Origin: JBGTLW01 sp041743835
GTDB lineage: Bacteria > Planctomycetota > Phycisphaerae > Phycisphaerales > Phycisphaeraceae
Length of the DNA: 38,911 bases
Assembly: GCA_041743835.1 (NCBI GenBank)
Contig: JBGTLW010000168.1
Span: 1 to 38,911, forward strand
Reading direction: 5' to 3'
Shown: one piece after another, positions 8,455 through 16,805 of the stretch
How the letters are laid out: every line of letters begins with the position of its first letter
How positions within the stretch are numbered: position 1 is the first letter of the stretch
Position numbers and translations under genes: made by a program
Notes under the pieces: generated by a model
The model's input: only the letters and a program-made list of their open reading frames with translations
The model's database searches: none
Told to the model about the DNA's origin: nothing

Positions 8455-8765
8455 ATGACTTTCATTATCCGTGGCGTTCACCCGATTGACGCACCTGAGC
8501 CGTGCCACCTTCTGAAGCCGACTTGAGCGATCCCGATTCGTTTGACTGGGCCGAAGTCACACAAGAGATTGCGGGACAGCCTCGTTGCGATTGGCAAGCA
8601 CCGTGGGACGAACGACCGCTCGACGAGTCTAATACCAGATGGGCCTTCTTTTTCCATGACCTCGACCTCACGCGGCCATTGCTGACCCAGGACGGTGCCA
8701 TTGAGCTTCCCGAGGAGAGCGCGCTTCCAGAGCATCTTTTACATGTTGAGTATGAGTCACCGTGA
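8455..8765 (+). pseudogene. Small hypothetical gene with a likely frameshift
   Basis: Two overlapping frames look like one gene. ATG at 8455, seven bases after GAGGG, opens MTFIIRGVHPIDAPEPCHLL and stops at 8526. The next frame, open from a GTG at 8502, continues with ADLSDPDSFDWAEVTQEI and runs to 8765. One extra base near 8514 would join them as CHLLEADLSDPDSFDW, giving a protein of about 103 residues. The GTG start at 8502 has no ribosome site and cuts off the natural beginning. It could be a real mutation or a sequencing error. Tryptophan- and acid-rich; family not recognised. The stop overlaps the ATG of the next gene (TGATG), so the two were translated together. Confidence 0.6.
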
Positions 8766-9172
8766 TGAGTTACCTCGTCGCATATTGCCTGCTTCTCGCG
8801 TCGGTGCTTTGTACCACTGGCTGCAAGCCGGGCTACCAGCGCGATACGGCTGCATTCCTCGCTGAGATGCAGCAGAATGTTCCTCCCGTTCAGCTCCAGC
8901 AATGGGCGCAGCAAGAGATAGCCACAGCCAACGGCCAGCTTGTCGTTATCAGCAATGTACCAGCGTTTGTCGGCTCAACCAGCCACTGCATGCCGACGTA
9001 TGCGCGTGTCATACCGAACAACGGCTCGCCCTACGTCCACCTGGTGTGGGGTGGCGGCTTTGGATACTGGGGCCTCAAAGCAGGTGCACCGACCTTTACC
9101 GCCACGAGCGGTCCGAACGACTACTACGTGAACTGGGTTTCCGGCATCTACGCGTGGCATGAAATCCAATGA
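8765..9172 (+). CDS. Putative small lipoprotein
   Basis: Protein of about 135 residues, function unknown. The N-terminus MSYLVAYCLLLASVLCTTGC is a hydrophobic signal ending in a Cys that could be lipidated, although TTGC is a poor lipobox. The rest (about 20-135) is a small globular domain rich in Trp, Tyr and Gly, ending in YYVNWVSGIYAWHEIQ. The ATG overlaps the stop of the preceding frameshifted gene, and a GTG three bases upstream is also possible. The pair sits at the edge of an AT-richer accessory patch. A secreted partner or immunity role is possible but unproven. Confidence 0.6.
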   Translation: MSYLVAYCLLLASVLCTTGCKPGYQRDTAAFLAEMQQNVPPVQLQQWAQQEIATANGQLVVISNVPAFVGSTSHCMPTYARVIPNNGSPYVHLVWGGGFGYWGLKAGAPTFTATSGPNDYYVNWVSGIYAWHEIQ

Positions 9173-9288
9173 TCAGACTAACTCCGACCCGCAGTTGACC
9201 AACGACACCGGCCACGAGAAGATGGATGCGAGTGAAGTTGCAAGTTGGCAGGCTGCTTCCGGGGGCTCAGCAGGCGGCAGAGATACGC

Positions 9289-9302
9289 TGTCAGGAACCT
9301 AA
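9289..9302 (+). repeat. TGTCAGGAACCTAA repeat, copy 1
   Basis: This 14-mer is repeated exactly at 9809-9822, where it is part of an inverted repeat. The two copies bracket the orphan gene at 9391-9783 in direct orientation, about 520 bases apart, as the ends of a small inserted element might. Confidence 0.65.
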
Positions 9303-9390
9303 CGCAAATAGTTATGAATACGGTCCCTCGCTCATTTTCTGGGCCAGACCTTGCGGAACAAGAATTTTGTTAATAAAGGTTTATGGCTAG

Positions 9391-9783
9391 ATGATGACAG
9401 AAATGGAAATCGAACAATTCCGAAGGCTGAATTTCGATCCGGTTGATGCTGAGTTCGCAGCGGTTGAGTCCCACTTGCGTCAAATAGATGGGCGTCTTTT
9501 GGAGTTTTGCGTGACTGTCGGAGGGCAACTTTCTGGTAATGCGCATGAATTCCCTGAACGAAGCATCAAATGGAATAACAACGAAATTGACGAAATCATT
9601 CAGATTTTCTACTGCGGCCAAGGACTTGATTTCAGCGTTTGGGTCTGTCAACGGAACCAGCGAACCAATTCTGCCTTGGATCACATTCTAGCTGATTCTG
9701 TTTCACTTGAAATCATAGAGCCAAAATTATCGAGCATGCTCGAAAACGCGCTTCAACTGTTGCATGTTTGGAAGAATCGGTGA
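9391..9783 (+). CDS. Orphan hypothetical protein in AT-richer DNA
   Basis: Protein of 130 residues with no recognised family. It is acidic, appears soluble, has no signal peptide, and is probably mixed alpha/beta (FRRLNFDPVDAEFAAVESHL, then SIKWNNNEIDEIIQIFYCG). Its base composition and codon use are visibly more AT-rich than the purine, oxidoreductase and transporter genes around it, which suggests recent acquisition. Two ATG codons stand in tandem at 9391 and 9394; AAAGG lies 11 bases before the first. It is bracketed by the TGTCAGGAACCTAA repeats. The size and style resemble small immunity or accessory proteins, but nothing proves that. Confidence 0.6.
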   Translation: MMTEMEIEQFRRLNFDPVDAEFAAVESHLRQIDGRLLEFCVTVGGQLSGNAHEFPERSIKWNNNEIDEIIQIFYCGQGLDFSVWVCQRNQRTNSALDHILADSVSLEIIEPKLSSMLENALQLLHVWKNR

Positions 9784-9806
9784 CCGCCTAATTCGGGCAG
9801 ATAGGT

Positions 9807-9855
9807 GGTGTCAGGAACCTAAATATATAATGATATAAATTTAGTTACTGACACC
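9807..9855. repeat. Imperfect inverted repeat GGTGTCAG...CTGACACC
   Basis: GGTGTCAGGAACCTAAAT on the left and ATTTAGTTACTGACACC on the right form an AT-centred hairpin with a mismatch and a one-base bulge. The left arm contains the exact 14-mer found at 9289-9302. It begins 23 bases after the stop of the orphan gene, so it may terminate that transcript. It also looks like the small palindromic ends used by REP-associated or IS200-type elements; no transposase is present. Confidence 0.7.
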
Positions 9856-9964
9856 CCTATGACCTCCTACGGCTCCTACCCATTCGGCCTCTTGTGTTGC
9901 TATGTGCGCGAAATAGCCACACCCCGCCCTTGACCTGCAACCCCCACCCCCGGAATATGGCTCC

Positions 9965-10480
9965 ATGACGATAGACCTTGCCGCATTACCCAAGGGTGAG
10001 CCGGACGGTGGTTTTGATGAGATTCATCTTGCTGCGCGTCGGCGGGATGTTGGTCGTGTTGCACAACTCCTTCACTCTGGCGTGGACCACGATACGCGAA
10101 ACCAGAAGGAACCCAATGGCGATGGTGGCAATACGCCGCTCTGGTTTGCGGCTCAGGGTGCCGCGGCCGGGGGTGTGCCGGTGGCGGAGGTGCTGATTAA
10201 CGCTGGCGCGACTGTCGATGCCGTGTGCGAGTACGGCACCACGGCCTTGCACATGGCCGCCTCCTGGGGGCACCTCGATATGATCAAGTGCCTCATCACG
10301 CACGGCGCTAACCCCGCATCGCGGGACGAAAATGGCAGAACGCCGCGGCAAATGGCTGAGTCAGACTACGCCGCAGTATTGCAAGACCCTGTTCAGGTCA
10401 AAAACTGCCACCCGCAACTCGACCAATGGCTCGCCGCCATGCCCGCAGTCATCGCTTATCTGGCAGCGTGTGAGTCGTGA
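9965..10480 (+). CDS. Ankyrin repeat protein
   Basis: Cytoplasmic-looking protein of 171 residues without a signal peptide. Three ankyrin repeats are visible: about residues 18-50 (DEIHLAARRRDVGRVAQLL), 54-90 (GNTPLWFAAQGAAAGGVPVA) and 91-125 (GTTALHMAASWGHLDMIKCL), followed by a partial fourth (GRTPRQMAESDY). Such repeats mediate protein-protein binding; the partner is unknown. The last 40 residues form a helical cap. No strong ribosome site precedes the ATG. The stop lies 41 bases from the end of the convergent AraC-type gene. Confidence 0.85.
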   Translation: MTIDLAALPKGEPDGGFDEIHLAARRRDVGRVAQLLHSGVDHDTRNQKEPNGDGGNTPLWFAAQGAAAGGVPVAEVLINAGATVDAVCEYGTTALHMAASWGHLDMIKCLITHGANPASRDENGRTPRQMAESDYAAVLQDPVQVKNCHPQLDQWLAAMPAVIAYLAACES

Positions 10481-10521
10481 GCACAGGCTGCGACCGACCC
10501 GCGGCCAGGGTGAATGCGGCT

Positions 10522-11361
10522 TCACACCGTCTCCCTGAATCGTGTGGGGCTCATGCCGGTGTAGCGGGTGAATTGTTTGGAGAAGGAGAAGGGGTCGGGG
10601 TAGCCGAGGCGGTAGGCGGTTTGCTTAACGGTCAGGCCATCCTGTGCGATGAGGCGGCGGGCGTGGTCGATGCGGCGGCGGATGCGGTACTCGCTGGGCG
10701 AGACGCCCATGTGCAGCCGAAACACCTTGCGGAAGCGTTCGTAGCTGAGCCCCATCGTCTGCGCCAAGCGCGGGATATCCAGCCGGCGCTCGGGGTTGTG
10801 GGTCAGCGCTTCACACGCGCGGTCGAGCCAGCGTGCGGTGTCGTCCATCATCCGTGGCTGGTGGTCCAGCCGCTGGATCGTGACGAGCAGTTCGTGCATG
10901 CGGGCCAGCGGCAGGCCGATCTCGCGCTGGGGTATCTGCCGCATCTCGGAGAGCAGGCGTTCAAAGCGGTTGAGTAGCTCGGCATCCAAGCCTGGGCGCA
11001 GCACGGTGCGTGGATCGAGCACGCCGAGCTCCGACAGCGCGCGGTACATCGTCTCGGGGAAGCGGAAGTAGAACTCGATCCACTGGTCATCATCGGGCAC
11101 CACGCCATGAGGCAGGCCCGGCGTGTGCTGGATGTAATCGCCTGGGCCCACCGCTTGCCGACGGCCCTCGCCGTCGTAGCTCACCCCGTGACCCCGAAGC
11201 ACATAGACGCCGACATACTCATCCACCAGGCGATCGGTGTAGCCCGCGGCTGGGCCACGCTTGGTCATGTACGCACAACCAAGCACGCTGCCGCTGATGG
11301 TGCGGAACACCGCCTCGCGGCGGTCGGGGTGGGTCGTCGTGGGGTAAGGCGTCTGAGCCAT
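10522..11361 (-). CDS. AraC family transcriptional regulator
   Basis: About 279 residues. The N-terminal half (about 10-140) is a cupin-like AraC ligand-binding domain: YVLRGHGVSYDGEGR, then PGDYIQHTPGLPHGVVPDDD. The C-terminal 100 residues hold the two helix-turn-helix motifs of AraC/XylS proteins: LDIPRLAQTMGLSYERFRKV, and the second with VKQTAYRLGYPDPFSFSKQF and TRYTGMSPTRFRE. The frame is open to 11406, but ATG at 11361 starts the conserved part. It is divergent from the Gfo/Idh/MocA-aldo/keto reductase fusion across a short region with a direct repeat. It therefore probably regulates that gene and itself in response to a sugar or sugar derivative. The ligand is not known. Confidence 0.88.
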   Translation of the reverse strand: MAQTPYPTTTHPDRREAVFRTISGSVLGCAYMTKRGPAAGYTDRLVDEYVGVYVLRGHGVSYDGEGRRQAVGPGDYIQHTPGLPHGVVPDDDQWIEFYFRFPETMYRALSELGVLDPRTVLRPGLDAELLNRFERLLSEMRQIPQREIGLPLARMHELLVTIQRLDHQPRMMDDTARWLDRACEALTHNPERRLDIPRLAQTMGLSYERFRKVFRLHMGVSPSEYRIRRRIDHARRLIAQDGLTVKQTAYRLGYPDPFSFSKQFTRYTGMSPTRFRETV

Positions 11362-11364
11362 GTA

Positions 11365-11442
11365 CCAATTATGACATTGTTTTGACCACGGGGGGCATGG
11401 CAGCAATATTTGGAGCCGTTATGATGGTCCAATCGTGACATT
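11365..11442. promoter_or_regulatory. Direct-repeat operator candidate for the AraC regulator
   Basis: CCAATTATGACATT at 11365-11378 and CCAATCGTGACATT at 11429-11442 match at 12 of 14 positions, in the same orientation, 64 bases apart, close to six helical turns. The second copy ends 39 bases before the fusion gene's ATG. Direct repeats placed in phase are typical of AraC-type sites, so these are good candidates for binding the divergent regulator. Confidence 0.55.
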
Positions 11443-11481
11443 ATGCAACCGTGACGCCGGGGACAAGACAGGAACACACAG

Positions 11482-13506
11482 ATGACAATGGACCCGGTTC
11501 GTTGGGGTATACTCGGTGCGGGCTCGATCGCCGACGCCTTCGCGCGTGGCGTGAGTCAGGGCAGTACCGGCAAGGTGGTCGCGGTGGGCAGCCGGACACA
11601 GGATAAGGCAGACACCTTCGCCAACACGTGGAACATCCCCAACCGTCACGCCAGCTACGAGGCGCTGCTTGCCGACGCGCAGGTCGAAGCGGTTTACATC
11701 GCGACCCCCCACCCGATGCACCCCGAGTGGGCCATCCGCGCCGCGGAGGCGGGCAAGCACGTGCTGTGCGAGAAGCCGATGGGCCTGAACCACGCGCAGG
11801 CGATGGCGATGTTCGCGGCCGCGCAAGACAACGGCACGTTCATGATGGAAGCGTTCATGTACCGCTGCCACCCGCAGATGGCCAAGCTGATCGAACTGAT
11901 CAAGTCCGGCGTCATCGGCGAGGTGAGGATGATCCGTGCGGCCTTCGGCTTTGGCGGGGGTGACACGATCGGCAATCCCGACGGCCGGCTGTTCAGCAAC
12001 GCGCTGGGCGGCGGGGGCATCCTCGATGTCGGCTGCTACCCCGTGTCCCTGTCTCGCCTCATCGCGGGTGCCGCGACGGGCAAGCCGTTCGCCAACCCGA
12101 CGAAGGTCGTCGGTGGCGGGCAGGTCGGTCAGACACAGATTGATGAGTGGGCCGCGGGCGTGCTGACCTTCGAGAGCGGCATCATCGCGCAGGTCGCCAC
12201 CGCCGTGCGTGCGGGCTTGGAGAACACCGCGCATATCGCCGGGTCCAAAGGCTCGATCACCTTGCCCAACCCCTGGTCCGCGGACCGCAAGAACAAGCCA
12301 GACGTGAAAATCATCGTGAACGTCGGCGGAAAATCGGAGACCATCGCCATCGAGTCGGATGACCGCACCGCGTTTTCTTACGAGGTGGATGTCGCGTCCC
12401 GTGCGATCCGCTCAGGCAAGCAGCAGGCCGATGGCCCCGCCATGTCCTGGGACGACACGCTGGGCAACCTCGACACTCTGGACAAGTGGCGCGCGGCCGT
12501 CGGCGTGACCTATCAGGCAGAAACACCCGAAGTGCAGAAGAATCACACCGCGGCCAATCGGCCCATCCGGCCCAACCCCAAAGCGAACATGACCTACGGC
12601 CAAGTGGCCGGGCTCACAAAGAAAGTCTCCCGCTTCATTATGGGCTGCGACAACCAGACCACCTTCGCCCACGCGTCGGTCATGTGGGACGACTGGCTCG
12701 AGCGCGGCGGGAACGCGTTCGACACCTCCTTCGTCTATGGCGGCGGGCGGCAGGAAATCCTCCTGGGTCAGTGGCACAAGGCCAGGGGCGTCCGCGATGA
12801 CATCGTCATCACCGTCAAGGGTGCGCACACGCCCCGCTGCACCCCCGAGCTGCTCATCACGGACTTCCACACCTCGCTCGAACGGCTGCAAACCGATCAC
12901 GCCGACCTTTACATCATGCACCGCGACAACCCCGAGGTGCCCGCGGGCGAGTTCGTGGACGCGCTCAACAGCCTTGTGGACAAGGGGCTGATCCGCGGCG
13001 CGCTCGGCGGCAGCAACTGGAGCTTCGAGCGCTTCGATGCGGTGAATGAATACGCCAAGGCGCACGGCAAGCAGGGCATGACGGTGCTGAACAACAACCT
13101 GTCCCTGGCGCGGATGGTGCAGCCGGTGTGGAACGGCTGCGTCCACGTCTCCGACAAGGCCAGCCGTGCGCGGCTGGAGAAGCACCAGATCGCCAACTTC
13201 TCCTGGTCAAGCCAGGCCCGCGGCTACTTCCTCCCCGAGGGGCTGCGGATGCGGCTGGGCGCGGGCAACTTCGCGTCGTGGGATTCGCCAGACAACCGCG
13301 CCCGGCGTGAGCGGGCCGAGGAACTGGCGAAGAAGAAGGGCGTGACGCCGATCAACATCGCCGCGGCGTACGTGCTGCACCAGCCGTTCCCCAGCTTCGC
13401 GCTGGTCGGCCCACGCTTTGTCCACGAAACCATTACCACGATGCCAGCGCTGGATATCACGCTGACCCCGCAGGAAATTGCCTGGCTTTGGGGCGATGAT
13501 GCCTAA
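11482..13506 (+). CDS. Gfo/Idh/MocA dehydrogenase - aldo/keto reductase fusion
   Basis: One 674-residue protein with two redox domains. Residues 1-340: Gfo/Idh/MocA family NAD(P)-dependent sugar oxidoreductase, with the dinucleotide motif GILGAGSIAD (9-18), CEKPMG (E97, K98, P99) and a C-terminal substrate domain. Residues about 365-670: aldo/keto reductase barrel with all four catalytic residues, Asp414 and Tyr419 (FDTSFVYGGG), Lys446 (TVKG) and His480 (YIMHRDNP). Each family is normally a separate protein of about 330 residues. A fused pair suggests consecutive redox steps on one sugar substrate, for example oxidation of one carbon and reduction of another. Start supported by AGGAA seven bases upstream. 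Divergent AraC-type gene is the likely regulator. Substrate unknown. Confidence 0.9.
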   Translation: MTMDPVRWGILGAGSIADAFARGVSQGSTGKVVAVGSRTQDKADTFANTWNIPNRHASYEALLADAQVEAVYIATPHPMHPEWAIRAAEAGKHVLCEKPMGLNHAQAMAMFAAAQDNGTFMMEAFMYRCHPQMAKLIELIKSGVIGEVRMIRAAFGFGGGDTIGNPDGRLFSNALGGGGILDVGCYPVSLSRLIAGAATGKPFANPTKVVGGGQVGQTQIDEWAAGVLTFESGIIAQVATAVRAGLENTAHIAGSKGSITLPNPWSADRKNKPDVKIIVNVGGKSETIAIESDDRTAFSYEVDVASRAIRSGKQQADGPAMSWDDTLGNLDTLDKWRAAVGVTYQAETPEVQKNHTAANRPIRPNPKANMTYGQVAGLTKKVSRFIMGCDNQTTFAHASVMWDDWLERGGNAFDTSFVYGGGRQEILLGQWHKARGVRDDIVITVKGAHTPRCTPELLITDFHTSLERLQTDHADLYIMHRDNPEVPAGEFVDALNSLVDKGLIRGALGGSNWSFERFDAVNEYAKAHGKQGMTVLNNNLSLARMVQPVWNGCVHVSDKASRARLEKHQIANFSWSSQARGYFLPEGLRMRLGAGNFASWDSPDNRARRERAEELAKKKGVTPINIAAAYVLHQPFPSFALVGPRFVHETITTMPALDITLTPQEIAWLWGDDA

Positions 13507-13598
13507 GCCCGCAACGCGCGGGACGTAGGGCCCACACAACGCACACCCTCTGGCCGCAGAATAGCACCGGTTCCGCTGGCCTCGGTTAGACTGTGGCG

Positions 13599-15371
13599 AT
13601 GAAGTATCGTGTGCTTCCGCGCATCGGGCCGGTGGCTGTCAGCACGCTGGTGGTGCTGACATTGATGGTGCCCACCGCCTACCTGGCCATGCCGCACATC
13701 TATCGCTGGCGGATGCTCAGCGGGCTGCACAGCCGGGATGAAAGCCGGCTCACCCAAAGCCTCAACTTCGTCGCCACGCGGGCAGCGAAGGACGAACGCG
13801 TGCTGCACGGTGCGGTCGATCGTCTTGGGTCCGCGGACGATGCCCACTTCTCGTTGATCGCCACCGCGCTGGAGGCCGCAGCCTGCTGGGACCGCGCCAC
13901 GGTGGGCGACGCCGCGTGGCTGCGGTGGTTAGGTTCCGTGGCCGCCAGCCCGCAGGAGTCCTCCCGCATCGCCGCCGCACAACGCCTTGCGGAGCTAAAC
14001 GACACGCCGCTGCGCGAGAGGTTGGTCGCCACGCTGCGCAAGCTGGCAGAGGACGCGTCACCCGACGTGCGATTTAACGCCCTCATCGCTGCCGCCGAGC
14101 TCGCGTCGTTCAATCCGGGCGACGGGTTGGCTGCGATCATTGAGCAGCGCACCGACGACGCCGAGCCGCTCATCGCTCGGCACGCGCTGCTCCTGTTGCC
14201 ACCGGGGGGGGCGGGGATGCCGGGGGAGCCGATCGCTGCGCCCAGTGATTGGCAGGCCGTGCCCGCGCGTGTGCTTCCTGCCTATCTATACGCATTGGCG
14301 ACGCACGATCCCGCGGCTGTGCTTGCGGCCTACCGGCAAGGCGGCCCGGCAATCCGTGAGGCGGCGGTGTATGCCTTGGCGCAACAACCCAGCGACGAAG
14401 CGCAGAGCGTGCTGCACGCCGCCGCGATGGAGTCAGCGGCGAACTCGCCCAGCCTGCTGCGATACCGCGCCATCCTGGCTAGCCAAAGCACGCAGGGTTT
14501 TTCCGACATGGCCCAAGAGATGCAGGCGCGGGATGACCCGGCCTGGCTCCCGCTCGAGCTCGCGGCCCGCTACCGCGTGGGCCTCCCCCCTGGACCCCGC
14601 GAAGAGGCCACAGCCGCCGATCCGCTGCGCCTGCTTGCGGAGCTTGAGGGCACACGTGCGGGCTCGGTCGCGCTGGCGATTGAAGACGAGATGCCCGCGT
14701 TGATCCGCCTGGCCGCCATCCGCGCATCCACGACGGCCGACCCTTCCGATTTAAAGCCGCTGCTGATCAATGACACGCCAACACTCCGCGATATCGCTGC
14801 GCTGATGGCTGCACAAAAGTTCACAGCCCAGGAGCTTGAGCCATTGATTGTGGACCTGCTCACAGACTACAGCGTGTACGCAAAAATGTCCGGAGCGGTA
14901 CTGGCCGGCATGAAGGGGGTGCAGCTTGACCTGCTCCGCAAGCGCTACGAGGTTGAGAGGATGCCGACCGTGCGCATCGTGATGCGCATGTCGCTGTGGA
15001 TGGCGGGTGACGACCACATCATCGATGCCACGCAGGCCCGCGCGCTGCTCGAGCGCGAGGACCTGGGCGTCGGCAGCACCGTGTTGCTGGCCATGCTTCA
15101 CCGCGGCCAACGCGACCCCGTCGCGGCCCGCGAAGCGCTGGACTACCTGCTGAACCCGCGGGGCGAGTTGGCGATCGACCTGCCCGAGTTCTTCGACATG
15201 TTCCGCTGGTGGTACGTGATGGAGGCTTACCTCCCCGCCCTGTTCCCCGAGGGTCACCCGCCCTTCTGGACGTGGGGCGACCCGGAGTTGCAGGCGTTCC
15301 AGATCGACGTGCTGCGAAATTGGTATCTGCTTCAGCGGAGGACCTTGACCCCGACCGGAACGACGCGCTAA
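13599..15371 (+). CDS. Membrane-anchored HEAT-repeat-like protein
   Basis: About 590 residues. A single hydrophobic helix near the N-terminus (PVAVSTLVVLTLMVPTAYLA) should anchor it in the membrane with the rest outside. The remainder is a chain of short helix pairs rich in Ala and Leu, such as ARHALLLLPPGG, IREAAVYALAQQPSDEAQSV and LIRLAAIRASTTAD, typical of HEAT or PBS-lyase-like repeats, which serve as binding scaffolds. The last 100 residues (DLPEFFDMFRWWYVMEAYLP) look different and may be a small separate domain. ATG at 13599 is preferred over GTG at 13593; no strong ribosome site. An eight-G run lies at 14204-14211 within the coding part. Function and partner unknown. Confidence 0.7.
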   Translation: MKYRVLPRIGPVAVSTLVVLTLMVPTAYLAMPHIYRWRMLSGLHSRDESRLTQSLNFVATRAAKDERVLHGAVDRLGSADDAHFSLIATALEAAACWDRATVGDAAWLRWLGSVAASPQESSRIAAAQRLAELNDTPLRERLVATLRKLAEDASPDVRFNALIAAAELASFNPGDGLAAIIEQRTDDAEPLIARHALLLLPPGGAGMPGEPIAAPSDWQAVPARVLPAYLYALATHDPAAVLAAYRQGGPAIREAAVYALAQQPSDEAQSVLHAAAMESAANSPSLLRYRAILASQSTQGFSDMAQEMQARDDPAWLPLELAARYRVGLPPGPREEATAADPLRLLAELEGTRAGSVALAIEDEMPALIRLAAIRASTTADPSDLKPLLINDTPTLRDIAALMAAQKFTAQELEPLIVDLLTDYSVYAKMSGAVLAGMKGVQLDLLRKRYEVERMPTVRIVMRMSLWMAGDDHIIDATQARALLEREDLGVGSTVLLAMLHRGQRDPVAAREALDYLLNPRGELAIDLPEFFDMFRWWYVMEAYLPALFPEGHPPFWTWGDPELQAFQIDVLRNWYLLQRRTLTPTGTTR

Positions 15372-15460
15372 GCTACGATGCATCGCCAGCCCGAGTGCGT
15401 GCGATCAATACCAATCCGTTTTCCCGATCCCCTACACCTGATGACCACCCGAGCAAGACC

Positions 15461-16060
15461 ATGGAAAAACCAGCCGACACGCAGTACCCGATCCTCGATG
15501 TCCTCAAGAAGCGTTGGAGCCCATACACCTTTTCGGACCGCGCGGTAGAGCCACAGAAGCTGCGTTGCCTTTTCGAGGCGGCTCGGTGGGCGGCCTCATC
15601 GTTCAACGAGCAGCCGTGGCGATTCATCGTCGCCACACGTGAAGACCCGGCCGCATTCGCCAAGGCGCTCGATTGCCTGGTCGATGCGAATCAAGCCTGG
15701 GCGAAGGTGACGCCGGTGCTGGTGCTGTGCGTCACGAAAGACAACTTCACCCGCAACGACAAGCCCAACAACGTCAGCCAGCATGACCTTGGGCTCGCGA
15801 TGGGCAACCTCAGCATCCAGGCCACATCGCTGGGCTTGCACGTCCACATGATGGCTGGTATCGAAGCTGACAAAGTCCGCAGCGGCTACAACGTGCCGAA
15901 GGGTTTCACACCACTGACCGCCTGCGCTATCGGGTATCAGGGCGACCACGCCGACCTCGACCCCGAGATCAAGAAGCGCGACCAGGGCCCCCGCACGCGT
16001 GCCGCCTTCACCGACTTTGTGTTCGGCGACAGCTTCGGCCAACCCTCTTCGCTGTTCTGA
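15461..16060 (+). CDS. Nitroreductase family protein
   Basis: FMN-dependent oxidoreductase of the nitroreductase fold, 199 residues, a normal length. The FMN-phosphate contact region is KKRWSPYTFSDRAV (about 15-28), and the following helix with ARWAASSFNEQPWRFIVATR is the family hallmark: it contains the Ser/Asn residues that hold the flavin. The end, with AIGYQGDH, is also typical. Substrate cannot be predicted; such enzymes reduce nitro groups, quinones or enones with NAD(P)H. The frame is open upstream into the HEAT-like gene, but the family match starts at ATG 15461. It lies 90 bases after that gene and converges on the acetyltransferase gene. Confidence 0.88.
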   Translation: MEKPADTQYPILDVLKKRWSPYTFSDRAVEPQKLRCLFEAARWAASSFNEQPWRFIVATREDPAAFAKALDCLVDANQAWAKVTPVLVLCVTKDNFTRNDKPNNVSQHDLGLAMGNLSIQATSLGLHVHMMAGIEADKVRSGYNVPKGFTPLTACAIGYQGDHADLDPEIKKRDQGPRTRAAFTDFVFGDSFGQPSSLF

Positions 16061-16079
16061 GTCAACCGCACAATCCGCG

Positions 16080-16805
16080 TCACACGCCGTCTGAAGCGTC
16101 GGGTCTGCGGCGGGCTCGGGCGAAGCGCGGGTCGCGTTTGCGGTAGTCCGGCCGCTGTGCGACTTGATGGTTGATCCACTCGATGACAGCCGCATATCCC
16201 AACGACTTGGGGTCCCGCCGGAGGTAGTCCGACACCACCGCGATCACGCGGAAGCCTGCCTTGAGCTGAAAGGAAAGCGTGGGGTCGCCGATCGCGCGGT
16301 TGACCACGCGGATGACGTACTCCTCAGCCGACATCTCCGGGGCGTAACGGTGGTATCCCACGAGCCTGGCCCCGGCTCGGATGCGCGCGAGTTTCTCCGC
16401 GCGGCAGAGATTGAAGCGCGCCTGGTAGATTGCCTTGCCGATGCCGCGGCCCTGCAAGGTGGGGTCCACCATGACATCGGCCCCGTAGAGTGTGCGGCCA
16501 CGCTCGGGATCGTGGTTGGTGAACATCCCGCTGTCGGTAAACTCGTTCCAGTTGTGGTGGAACTCGTAGTCGTCCCACCTCACGATCAGGCTGGCCGCAT
16601 ACCCCACGATCCGCCCCTCGTCGGGGAGCAACGCCACAAGCTGGCCCTGCGGGAACACCTTCCGGTGGCTGTCGAAGTGCTCGGCAGACCACGGGGCCTG
16701 GTCGGGGTAGTGCTCCTTGTTGATGCGGATGACCTGCTCATAGTCCTCGGGTCGGATCGGGCGGACCTCGACGGGTAAGCGGCTTTTCGTGCGGGGGGCA
16801 TTCAT
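16080..16805 (-). CDS. GNAT family N-acetyltransferase
   Basis: Protein of 241 residues with the GNAT fold. VEVRPIRPEDYEQVIRINKE is the first strand and helix. RIVGYAASLIVRW is the central sheet. GADVMVDPTLQGRGIGKAIY contains motif A, with the acetyl-CoA pyrophosphate loop QGRGIG at 118-123. The ATG overlaps the stop of the upstream carbon-nitrogen hydrolase by four bases, so the two are translated together. In many bacteria these two domains are fused into one YhcX-like protein, with the acetyltransferase first; here they are separate and in the reverse order. A linked action on one amine or amide substrate is therefore likely, though the substrate is unknown. Confidence 0.88.
   Translation of the reverse strand: MNAPRTKSRLPVEVRPIRPEDYEQVIRINKEHYPDQAPWSAEHFDSHRKVFPQGQLVALLPDEGRIVGYAASLIVRWDDYEFHHNWNEFTDSGMFTNHDPERGRTLYGADVMVDPTLQGRGIGKAIYQARFNLCRAEKLARIRAGARLVGYHRYAPEMSAEEYVIRVVNRAIGDPTLSFQLKAGFRVIAVVSDYLRRDPKSLGYAAVIEWINHQVAQRPDYRKRDPRFARARRRPDASDGV

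Noticed and set aside
14204..14211. G8 run in the HEAT-like gene as a phase switch
   Set aside because: The frame is intact and the local protein is plausible; eight G alone is weak evidence. It is only counted among the homopolymers.
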